From positions 2,134,001 to 2,198,000 of the forward strand of contig OX359199.1 of the NCBI GenBank assembly GCA_947172415.1: a stretch of DNA of 64,000 nucleotides, in the 5' to 3' direction. The position numbers and the translations under genes were made by a program. The stretch's first letter is position 1; each line of letters opens with the position of its first letter. A model generated the notes under the pieces. The model did no database searches. It was not told where the DNA came from and saw nothing but the letters and a program-made list of their open reading frames with translations. Shown one piece after another: positions 13,701 through 25,700 of this stretch. The DNA comes from Chondrosia reniformis (Eukaryota > Porifera > Demospongiae > Chondrillida > Chondrillidae).

Positions 13701-16700
13701 GGAAGCTGGTCGAACCTCCTCATAACCGGAAGCAAGTGGGTCTTCAAGGCCAAAACCAATGCTGATGGTCATGTTGAACGATACAAAGCAAGACTAGTAG
13801 TTCAAGGATTTTCACAGAAATTTGGGACAGACTATGACGAGACCTTCTCCCCTGTGGCGAGGTTAGAGTCTGTCCGTGCACTCATTGCACTGTCAGTTCA
13901 ACAGGGCCTGAAGCTGCATCAGGTAGACGTCACTACAGCTTTTCTCAATGGAGAGCTCGAGGAGGAAGTATACATGAAACAGCCTGAAGGATTTGTCATT
14001 CCTGGCAAAGAGCATCTCATCTGCAAATTGAAGAAAAGTATCTATGGTCTAAAGCAGTCTCCACGTTGCTGGAATACTGCTCTTCACAATCATCTCAAGA
14101 AGATGAGTTTCATTCAATCAGCCACTGATACTTGCGTGTACAGACCTTCAGGAGGAGAGGCAGTCTATCTAGGTGTCTACGTTGATGACATCATTATCGC
14201 TACTGAAAGTGAAGAAATGGCTTGCTTCTCGATTTGACATTAAGGACCTTGGAAAACTTCATCACTTTCTTGGCATGAAGATTGTACAGGATGAAGCAAC
14301 TGGCAGTGTTTGGATCGGACAACCTGCGTATGCCGAGTCTATTCTGAAGAAATTTGGAATGGAGAATGTGAAAATCAGCCCTACTCCAGTTGATTCAAAC
14401 AACAAGCTTGTGAAAATAAATGAAGCAGACGAGCCGTTTGATCAGCATATCTATCAATCTGCAATTGGAAGTTTGCTGCATTTGTCTGTGGCTACTAGAC
14501 CCGACATTTCGTATGCGGTCAGCAATGTTGCCAAGTTCTCTGCAAATCCCACTACTCGTCACTGGATCGCAGTGAAGAGGGTAATGAGGTACCTGAAAGG
14601 CATGAGTGACTTTGGACTTATCTTTAAGTCCCAAGAAGAATTGCGACTGTGTAGGATTTTCTGATGCAGATTGGGGAGGTGATCTTGATGACAGAAAGTC
14701 CACATCTGGATATGTGTTCCAAATCGGTGGTGGAGCCATAAGCTGGAGGAGCAAGAAGCAAACAAGTGTTGCTCTGTCGACAGCCAAAGCCAAATATGTT
14801 GCCTTGGCCTCTACAGCCCAAGAGGCATTGTAGTTAAGGCACCTTCTCGCAGATTTGATCACTGAGCCACTAGGATCAATGGTGATCTATGAGGACAACC
14901 AATCTGCCACTGCAATGACTAAGAGCCCACAGTTTCATGGACGCTCAAAGCACATCTCAATCAAGTACCATTTTATCTGAGTCTTAGTGATGGATGGAAC
15001 AGTTGAAGTGAAGTACTGTCCAACACAAGAGATGATCGCTGATATGCTGACAAAAGGACTACCCAAGAATGTATTCGTCAAGCTGTGTACTATGATTGGA
15101 CTTATCAAGTGTTCTGCCAGCGAGTGAGGAGGAGTGTTGAAGAGAGCACTCTTAGCAGACCTATATGACAGACATATTTGTGCTAACCACAATGTGTAGT
15201 ATATAGTAATTATATTCATAAGTCATGTGATTGTACCTTATGACATTATTGAAGTGCTTCAGTTGTTAAAGTTGTCGTTGTCGCTGAGTGAATCGCTTTC
15301 AAATCGCTATTACTAACACTACCATTATCAGCAAAAAATCCAGTCTCATGGGTACAAAGTCCCTTGTGTGCAAATTACCAAATGGTCTCTAAACCTGTTG
15401 TTTATGTGAATGCATGCAACCAACCGTCGGTACTCCTAGCTCACACTCAAGGCAAATCAAATATGTGGTGATTATTGGCTGAGACTCCTTGAGACTGGAA
15501 TTTTTGCTGATAATGGCATGCAGATGCATCATCTTCAGTCTATACTAAGGTGTGAAAAGGTAATTGGAAGGCCATGTGTTTAACCTTATATGATCTGTAG
15601 AGACTATATACTACTCTGTATGCAGAAGTTGAGAATTTCAGTGTGGCTAAAGTCTTGAAGCGTTAAATATACCTGATTGTGATTATCTTGGTAGTCACTT
15701 GCATCCGTGTATAAATTTGTAACTTGCACTGTGTAGTAATTGATTGCAATTAAACATGTATAATAATATGTAAAATAAGTTGCATCATCTTTAGTCTGTT
15801 CAGAATAGATCGAATGCCCAATAAGTCACGTGATATTTGACAGGGCAAGCCACTTTGGCAAATGGCAGCGGATAGCAATGTCATCACAGAAGTAGCTTGC
15901 CAGGCCTCTAGTTTCGATTTTGCCAATCCCCCGGAAGACGCCGTTCTAGATAGATGGACTACCCTTCAGCTGAATGAGTTCCTTCGGCCTTGAGGCGCTC
16001 GCTTGATGGGCAGGAAGCACGAACTTCTCACACTGTAAGTTTGGCAGAAATCGTGTGAAAACTGCTGCTAAACGTTATCTAAACTTTTAAATATCCTGTA
16101 TTTAATAGGGCCAAGCTGTACTACAACGACCCAGAGCGCCGTCACTGATCTGGAGAAGAACATTCGGCACGAACGACGATTTCAGGAGCTCTGTCCACCA
16201 GCGGTGGCTCTGAGTCATGCTCCACTTGTCAGGGCTTTCCCCAGAGGGGTTGGTCGGACCGTGTTTAACGTTTGCCATCGATTCACGTAGGTGTAATCCT
16301 AGATCACTTGCAGCACCGCCAGCTTCCCACTGAAAGCATTTACCGGTGTAGAGCCCCAGCCCAATGCCACAGCTGGCATCACGCAAAAGCCACTGAACCG
16401 GGGCTACCAGTTCTTCTATTGGAGCTATGTTCACAACATGCGGGTTACAGCTCCATCTCCTGCTCCTGGTAGCGGTTCACAATACTTTGTAAAGGCTGAG
16501 TGCTGGGCATGACAAAAAAGTCTATCAAGTACAACCAGAATTTGCTGTTGACTGGCACTGTCGAGCAGTATGAGGTGATGGTTGAGCATGCCCATTGCAC
16601 GTGTCCTGCTAGGATTGCAGGGGCCTGTCAGCATGTCATTGCTTGTCTGTTCACCATGGAGAAGTGCAAACAGACAAACACCACCACAAGTCTTCCTCCA

Positions 16701-19700
16701 CCAGAATCATGCACATCTCTTCAATGTGCTTGGGGCCCACATCAGCGTTACATAACTCCCCAAGCGCTGCAGCAGGTGGTCGTTGAGAGGGCAAAAATGC
16801 TCAGGCGTGATATGGACAGCATGGAATGCACAGCTGCAAAGAGGAAGAAGTCAGCAACCATCACTAGCTCATTGTATGAAGCAAGGGCAGGGATAGTACT
16901 GTCTACTGACTTTTGTTCGGTTGCTTGGTTTCGTGACCAGCTTCAGGCATTGGAGTCCACAAGTAAGTGTGGTTTCTTGCAGCTGCTATCTTCCACTGGT
17001 GAAGAGCTCAAGTCTGTGAAATCCAAGTTTGGCTTTGTACCCTTTGGCAGTTGTCTATCATATCAGCAACCTCTGGAAGGTCAGCAGCTGTGCATGCCTA
17101 CACCAGCACAACTACCTACAAATGCAAGTGCTAGTTGCACAGGCACTTGTCAGCCAAAGTTTCTGCAGCTTCCACTGTTCAGCAACCGGCACCATCAAGT
17201 GTACCAGCAACTGCACTTGCATTCCAACCAAAGGCAGTTGCTGTCGAACGACTAACTCGCAATTAGAGTACATGCAGTAGCTGGTACATTCACCGCTGTA
17301 ATCGCATTATAGCATCAAAATTTCATGTTGTGCGATGCAAGAAGGCTGTTGATGCAGCTTTCACAAAGCACATTTTTGAGGCTGACACTCAGCTGTCAGG
17401 TGTTACTGCACAACCAGCTGCCACAGAAGACTACATGCATGCCATGCAGCGATTAGGTCATAGTGGCCTTGAAATATTTCGTGTTGGACTTTGTGTGCAT
17501 CCAGACCACGAGTACATTGCAGCTAGTCCGGACAGACTGGTTTTTGACCCAGCATCTGTACCCCGTGTTCATGGTCTTTTTGAGATAAAGTGCCCCTTAA
17601 TTGACACTATACCAGCAGGACCTCACACCCCGAGAAGCCTGCAAACAAGTTGACTCATTTTGTTGCGAAGTGTCCTTTGGTGAAGTACGGCTAAAGAGGA
17701 ACCATCGTTACTACACCCAGGTTCAGGGTCAGTTAGGTGTGACTGGTCTCAAATGGTGCAACTTTGTTATCTGGGCAGGACCAGGTCGTATGTCAATTGA
17801 GCGAATTGAGTTTGACCCTGTTTTCTAGGAGGATAAAGTGTTCATGCCATTAGTTAATTTTTTGCTTCACATGGACCACATGCCAAGCATGCAACTGAAT
17901 AAACAAATCCACATGCACTCTTTCCAATTATTGTCACCTTATTCACTCATACACACATGCAAACTGTTATAATTATAACTGATGCTATATATACTGGTTG
18001 GTGCATGGTGTAGTCATGCCTCTAGCAAAGGTGGTTGAAAGTTTGTTAACAAACAGCATACAGTCCACATCTGGTTTATAGAACCAGCTAGTAACAAAGG
18101 TATGACTTAGTCAAATATAGTAAATTCTTAGCGCGGTTGATTGCATGTTCAACATGGATGCGTACTCGAGCAATGCGCTGTGTTCTTAATATTCCTGCTT
18201 CTGTCAACTGCAACCCTGTTTTCCTAGCTGATACATTTAGCTTAAGATCTAGAGGAGCAAGAAGATCTTCTACATCGAACCTTCTATCTGCCATTAGTGA
18301 CTTGCCGTGGGGAACAGACTTGAGTAGTTTGAGCAACCCACTTTGCTCAAATAATTCGCAGTCGCTGATGCTCCCAATGAAAAGTTCTGAAATAAATGCT
18401 ACTGCACCAGATGCAACAATACCAATTAAACACTTAAAAAGTTGTGTGACTCTTGTATGTGCTATACAGTTGTGATTGCAGGGGTAGAGATGAAGGTACT
18501 TCACACCGCAACTCTAAGCAATCGATGATGAGGAAGGTGTCAGGGTAGCATGTTTTGAAAGCATCAGGAAGACAGTGACTCACTTGATCTGAGGATGGCC
18601 ATGTGGGTAAGCTTCCTAGTCGAAGGTATAGGAAGTTTATCCATATGGTAAGGAGCCTACTAATTGTAGACTGGCTTGTCAAAGTAAGATCTGCTAGCAG
18701 CTCCTCATCCATGCCACGCCTCAAACGAGCTAGGGTAATAAACAGCTGTTCATTCAATGGGATGGATAAAAACTTCCTACCTCCTCCTCGAGATTGTTTT
18801 CGTTGGTCATCTGGCAGCTGTCTCACTGTCACCAGTGTGTCCTCACTCGCATCTAGAATATCAAAAACTTTACCATCTGACAATCCAGTGTAGAAGGCCT
18901 TTTTTCTGGACTCTCTTTAAACCACTCCAGACTGGACTGCTTACCCACTGCATCCACACTTTCCAACCGCTGTTGGAGGTCAACAACTTGCTACTGTGTT
19001 ACCTGGAGCTCTCTCTCGAGAAACAGCAGGTAGATGGGGGTCCAAACTGCACAGCTGGTCCTTTATCGTACGATCAGACGGTCCTTTACATTGACTGGAT
19101 GCCGAGTCTTCATCCGATTTTGTCCACATAAAAACGCTGGGTACAGAGTCTTTCTTCAGGCGAGCACCTTTTGCTTCCATCCTTGGCAATACTGGTTGTC
19201 CGTGAAGTGGTCAGAACACATACATGTATCACGGGAAAGCTGAAAGTTCGTCATGACGTCTTGTCTGATAGCTTGAATCCATTACTTCATCAGCAACTTA
19301 CTTTTTGAAAAAGGACGAGCAACTCCTTCGCACGTTGATTAGATGTACACTGAGGTACACAACAATGATCTCCGCCTGGCATGAAGACCGCTCAGGAGCT
19401 TCAGAACCGATCGTTCGCTTCAACGTAGCAGACACTCAATATGCAATATGCAAAGTGGCTTGCCCCGTCAACTAATCACGTTACTTTATTGAGCATTCCA
19501 TCTATTATATTGATATGTATATATTATAATGAACAGGAAACCATACATTAACATTTAATAATTTCTAAAAACAATATAGGGGTGCCTCCACAATTTCAAT
19601 CCCCATTAATTGCACAATTCACACCTCTTCTCAAAGCTACAATAAAAGTATCTATTGTCTTATATTTATGTTGTCTAAATAGTCAGCGTAGAGTACATAA

Positions 19701-22700
19701 TTATCTACAACTAAATTTGCATTCAGACTGATTAACAATTCATTAGGAGACAAATTAACAGCACAACTTATATCACTGTATCAAAAATTGTGTTTACATT
19801 GTTGTTTTGACTATCCCTAATAAATAAATTTAACTAGATATTTCAGGTCCCTATAATGAATGACTAGTAAAATATCCAGACACTAAGATACTTTACATAT
19901 GTTCATATAAATGTACATGGATTATCATTCTTTTAATGCTTTGATTACATCATGTCTACGGCACAATTGCATACGAGTGAATACACTTACAGAACCTTGT
20001 ATCCTACTATCTGACACACTATATATATTAGCTTACTCTTCAATGGTTCCAAGTAATAGCTGGCAAAATTTGCTTCCTCGAGGAATTTGACCACTTCTTG
20101 GGTGTATCCAAGTGATTTCGCAGATAGATGGGACACAAGTTTTTGTTTCCAATCACCACCAGCTGATCCTATATCTTTACACTCATCTTCACTTAGAACC
20201 TTTTCTAAGTGATGAAAGTGCTGCAAAACTGTAAAACAATGGGAAATCCATTCTAACTGATTATACTAAGTACATTGACTCAGAACGTTATTTAACTACC
20301 AAATTCGGTGGTACATTATCTCATCTTCAGAGTGTGGAATGGTTTTCTGCCTTATAGCTTTAATTAATAGATGTAGTTATAATCAGGCTGGTACCATAGT
20401 CAGTAGGTTTGTAACTTTTCATTGCATAAAGTTTAATCCAAGTACCACAAATGTATTTCCTAGCACTTCTGAGGAGTTGGCTTGTTATGTAGAAAATATT
20501 ATTGTATTAAGAGCCACTTATTTCTATTAAAGATATGGACTCCCTCAACTATACACTAGTTCTCATTTGACATGTATGCATTACACATGATTTCTATCCC
20601 AGTTAAATATTTTACTCAATTAAGCAAGATTGAGCCACTCACATTTAGTATAAATACACATAGGTACACTTGGAGGAACCTTGTATCCTACTATCTGACA
20701 CTATCTAGATTAGCTTACACTTCAATGGTTCCAAATAACAACTGGCAAACTTTGCTTCCTCGAGGAATTTAACCACTTCCAGGGTGTATCCAAGTGACTT
20801 GGCAGATAGATGGGACACAAGTTTCCATTCCCAATTCCGACCAGCTGACCCTATGTCTTTACACTCATCTTCACTTAGAATCCTTTCTTTACGATGAAAG
20901 TGCTGCAAAACTGTAAAACAATGGGAAATCCTTACTGACTGTAGATTATCCTAAGTACATTGACTCAGAAAGGCCTTTAAATGCCAAATTTAGCAGTACA
21001 TTATCTCATCTTCAGAGTGTGGAACAGTTTCCTGCTTTAGAGGTAGCTTAAATTAATAGATCTGTAGTTAATCAGGCTGGTTCCATAGTCAGTAGGTGTG
21101 TAACTCTTCATTGCACAAAGTTCAATCTAGGTATCACAATTTCCTAGCACTTTAGGAATTGGCTTGTAATGCAGATAATAATAATATTGTATTAAGAGCC
21201 ACTTATTTCTATTAAAAACATGGATTCCCTCAACCATACACAAGTTCTCATTTGAGATGAAAAGATGAAATATACTAAGAAGTGTTTCAGTTAGTGCATG
21301 ATGACGCATGTTTCAACGACTTGCATAGTGATTATCCCAAAAGGACAACAAACATGGATGTAGGGGAAAAGTGATATTAAGCTATATTATTATACAATGC
21401 AAGTATGTATTACACATGATTTCTATCCCAGTTAAAGGGTTCATGAAAAGCAACTTCTTTCACTTAATTGTTAGTATATACCTAATAAACAACCTAGGTA
21501 GTAATCTTAGGTAATCAAACTGCTCACAAGTAGTTGAAAAGCACTACTTTCGCCCATTTTGTGACCAAAATCAGCCATTTTGTTATGACATCACAACGGG
21601 AACAGTTTTGATGACTGATATACTGAGTGCGTGTGCTAATGAATCCATCAATTTAAAACTAAATTGCAGGATTGTGAAAACAAAACTGGTATAGCTGCGT
21701 CCCTAGCGTTTCATTACCACTTTGAATACCTTTCTTGTCTGTGAGTGTCGCTAGACATGCCGTAATCATCTCCTGAGCTACTCGAACAATCACTTTCGCT
21801 CAAAGAACGGCTCATTTTGGCCTTTTAGCCATATACAAATAGTGGTTTCCATTCCCGTTGTTAAGTCATAACAAAACCGGAATGCGTGGATGATTAATTG
21901 AAAAATGGCTGTTTTTTTTTTCAAACAAAATCATCGATTTTCTCCACTTTAATGTTGGGAAGCGGCACCTAAGATTACTACGTAGGTTGCATATTAGGTA
22001 TATGCTAACAATTAATTTAAAAAATTCATGTCATATACCCATAAAATATGTCAAATTTTACTCAATTAAGCAAGATAGAGCCACTCACATTTAGTATAAA
22101 TACACATACGCACATATGTACACTTACTGGGACCTTGTATCCCACTATATAGATTAGCTTACTCTTCAATGGTTCCAAGTAATAACTGGCAAAATTTGCT
22201 TCCTCAAGGAATTTGACCACTTCTTGGGTGTATCCAAGTGACTTGGCAGATAGACAGGACACAAGTTTCCATTCCCAATCATCACCAGCTGACCTTATAT
22301 CTTTACACTCATCTTCACTTAGAACCTTTTCTTTGTGATGACAGTGCTGCAAAACTGTAAAACAATGAGAAATCCATAGTAACTGTATTATACTAAGTAC
22401 ATAGACTCAGAATGTCATTTAAATGCCAAATTTGGTGGTACATTATCTCATCTTCACAGTTAGGGTTAGGGTTAGGTTTCCTGCTTTATAGCTTAAGTCA
22501 TGCCGAACTTCGTTCACACTAGACAAAGTAAGTTTTTTAATTCCTCAAATGTTTCAGATGCTGTTCAGCTACCTTCTTCAGTGAATGACAACGAAAAAGA
22601 AAGGAAAACACTCTAAACTGTTAACTTTTTTTAATAGTAGTAAGATGACAAGTCGTGATGAGTGACAGTTGGTGATGAGAGGTATGAATAACATTAATAT

Positions 22701-25700
22701 GTACAGTGATCATGAATAATATTAGAAAAAAGGACACGATACTAATAGGGCGCGGAATTGGAATTCAGCCAGCATGAGAATTCGGCCACCCCGTTCCACA
22801 GAGCCAAGCGCATCCAGGGCTTCAAACTTAGATGGCGTTGAGGGTAGGCCCCTGCCATCTCTGTCACAATTACAGATGATTGTGGCTGCTACCGTTCTCG
22901 AGGGAAGCTGCCAAGAGCCAAGTGGCCGAATTCATAGGAATTCAGCCACTGGCTATATAGTGGCAGAAAGGCCTTTCCAAAAACTTTTGATGGTATGGCT
23001 GTCAAGCCCCATCCATCCCTAACCCACAACAGCAGGTCAAAGTCAGAGCGTTCTATGGCGGTGCGGCAGTGCAGGGCGACAATGGGTTGGGTGTAGGGAC
23101 GAGAATTCGGCCACCCTCGTAACTGGCATTTGAAGCTTTATCTCCAAGTTTTTAAAACTCGTGGAGTGCGAACCCACCTCTTGCTCATGCTTAATGTGCG
23201 TCAGTATCGGAGATTTCGATACCGCAGTGCATGTGGCTAGAGTGGAGGTTAGAGGTCGGCATGTGCGCAGTTCGAATTTTTTATATTTTTATTATAAATT
23301 AAATGTGAACATTGTTATAACAAGCACAACACTGTAATAATAGCAAATATCTTCACCACAGACATGGCATCCATGGTACCATTTGTTCATGGCCTGGCAA
23401 GGCCTTTGCAGTCACGAGTTGTGCATTCTTCAGGCAGGAGACCTGTGGTACCACCCTCCCACTCATCCTCTGACCGACCATCAACGTACCGTGATTACGG
23501 TGTTGAATGGATGGTAAGAGCCCTCGAGGCAGTTCAGCGAGGTGAGCTCAGTATTCGTCGAGCTGCTAAAGAGCACGGAGTACCCATGACCACACTACAA
23601 GATAAGGTTGTGGGCAGGTACGCTGTAAATGCACGAAGTGGAAGGCCACTTCTAACTGCCAATGAGGAGAAAAGCCTAGCAGATTTCCTCATTGGCTGTG
23701 CATCAGTTGGTTATGCCAAATCCCGCAAAGATATCCTCAGCATAGTGCAGCAGATCCTCTATTCACGAGATGTGACTGCAGAGGTGACGAAGGGGTGGTG
23801 GGACTCATTCCGTACAAGACATCCAAACCTGAAGCTGAGGTAAGCTGAGCCACTTGCATATGCCAGAGCTATGGCAAATGACAGCAAGGTCATAAACAAG
23901 TATTTTGACCATCCACGAGAATAGCCTCACCCATCGGCCAGCATAAATTTTTAAATTGCGATGAGACAGGCTTGCCCCTCACCTACAAGCCACCTAAGGT
24001 GGTTACACATGTTGGGCAAAAGCACCCTTACAGCAATGAAAAAGCACAGATCACTGTCCTTGCGTGTGGAAGTGCAGCCGGCTACTGCATTCCTCCGATG
24101 GTCATTTTCGACCGTAAGTCGCTCAAGCCTGAAATGACGATTGGGGAGGTGCCAAGCACATTTTATGGCTTATCACAAAGTGGGTGGATGGATTCTAAAC
24201 TCTTTGAAGAGTGGCTCAAGAACCACTTCCTGTTGTATGCACCACCTGCCCGACCACTTCTTTTGTTCCTTGATGGCCACTCCTCCCATTATCAGCTAGA
24301 GCTACTACAAATTGCAGCTGCTGAAGGTATAATCATATTTTGTCTGCCACCTCATGCAACACACATATTGCAGCCACTGGACAATGGTGCTTTTGGTGCA
24401 TTAAAGCAACACTGGAGTGAAGCATGCCATCGCTATTGCAGCCACAATCCTGGGAAAGTTGTAAACAGATACAACTTTTCTGAGGTATTCTGCTCTGCCT
24501 GGGTGGAAGGCATGACAATGAAGAATATCATTGCCAGCTTTCGGGCAGCAGGAGTCTACCCACCAGCAAGGGATTTGGTCTTATCACAGATCCCTGGCGG
24601 ACCAAATGATTCTCAACCTCACCAATCTGTGCCATTCGTTCCCTTTTGCACACCTCGTCGGCCCCAATCACCATCATACGAGGACAGTGCTGTACTTACG
24701 CCAACACAGTGGTCTACACAACAGTGCAGCAATTCTTCCAGCTTACTGTAGGTGGAGCTGCCAGCATACCACACACCAGTGTCTTCTCTTCAATCCAGGT
24801 CCACATTTTCATCTGCTGAAATAAGGCGATATCGGGTACGGCAGGAAGAAGGATATGACCTCCCCAACAGCAGATATGCACAATGGCTATCCACAATACC
24901 AACACACCATTGTAGCAAGGCTACTGAATACCTTGGGAATTCCAGCAGGAGTGGATACATACCAAAACAGCAATCAACTCTAGAAAGGATCCTCCATGTG
25001 CCCACTCCACCTGCACAGAGGAAGAGCACAAAGTATGTTAAGGGTGGTCGAGTCCTCACCAGTGAGGAGTGCCTACGTGAGGCCAAAGAAAAGGAAGAAA
25101 GGAAGAAGCAAAATGAGAAGGACAAGCGAAAGAAGGCAGAAGAGAGACAAAGAAAAGCAGAAGAGAGGAAGAAGAAGGCAGAGGAGAAACAAAAGAATGC
25201 AGCAGAGAAGCGGAAGAAGGCAGAGGAGAAACGGAAGGATGCAGGAGAGAAGCGGAAAAAAGCAGCGGAGAAACAGAAAGATGCAGCAGAGAAGCAAAAA
25301 CAGATGGAAGATAAGGAGAAAAGAGTCAGATGAAAAGCAAAGAAGGACAGAAATGACGAAAAGGACAGTAGAAAAGGCACAAGAAACACCAAAGAACACA
25401 CAGGGAGGTATGTTGGACTGTGCATGGATGTTACTACTAGCTACGTATTAGTACAAACCTTCAAGCTATGTTCTGTTTTGCTGACAGGGACATTAACAAC
25501 TCGGATGGCTTGTGAGCGGTAGACCTGCTATCATCCAAAGGCCAGGAGCTGGATTGTGTGCGAAAAATGCGAAGCGTGGTACTATTGTCTCTGCGCAGGA
25601 ATACCAATCCAAAAGGCCTCAATAACCTCTTTTACCTGTGCATCGTGCATGTCCTAATTCCATAGCAACCCTTAACTATCAGATAAAACCTGCTTAGTAA

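Larger units (their letters stand above)
12170..15318 (+). mobile_element. Ty1/copia retrotransposon, 5'-truncated
   Basis: In order on the plus strand: end of the protease region ([17 protein letters not shown], 12200-12300), GAG pre-integrase and integrase core, reverse transcriptase, RNase H, a GGAGGAG polypurine tract and a 3' LTR. This is the copia order (integrase before RT). No 5' LTR, primer-binding site or gag is seen, so the copy is truncated near 12170. It lies in the intron between CARD-like exons 6 and 7 of gene A. Confidence 0.85.
15812..19498. mobile_element. ISL2EU-like (IS4EU) DNA transposon, two converging genes
   Basis: The inverted ends are about 45 bp: CCAATAAGTCACGTGAT, then GGGCAAGCCACTTTG on the left, and the mirror CAAAGTGGCTTGCCCC, then ATCACGTTACTTTATTG on the right. 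Inside, a plus-strand gene with SAP-like, SWIM and YqaJ regions converges on a minus-strand THAP/DDE transposase. That two-gene content is known for the ISL2EU group of eukaryotic transposons. Both genes carry stops or shifts, so this copy is not autonomous. Confidence 0.78.

Noticed and set aside
16102..16434. Minus-strand 110-codon frame in the ISL2EU-like element
   Set aside because: It is antisense to the decayed SAP-SWIM region, and the peptide shows no recognisable pattern.
17318..17828. Phage or viral contamination, because of the YqaJ recombinase-like domain
   Set aside because: It lies between the inverted ends of a eukaryotic DNA transposon with a THAP transposase, where this domain is known to occur.
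22459..22478. Chromosome end
   Set aside because: Fewer than three TTAGGG units, with gene A introns continuing on both sides.
24790..25425. Long minus-strand frame rich in Phe, Ser and Leu
   Set aside because: It is the antisense of the Lys/Glu coiled-coil tail of the pogo-like transposase; low-complexity AAG/GAG repeats give open antisense frames.
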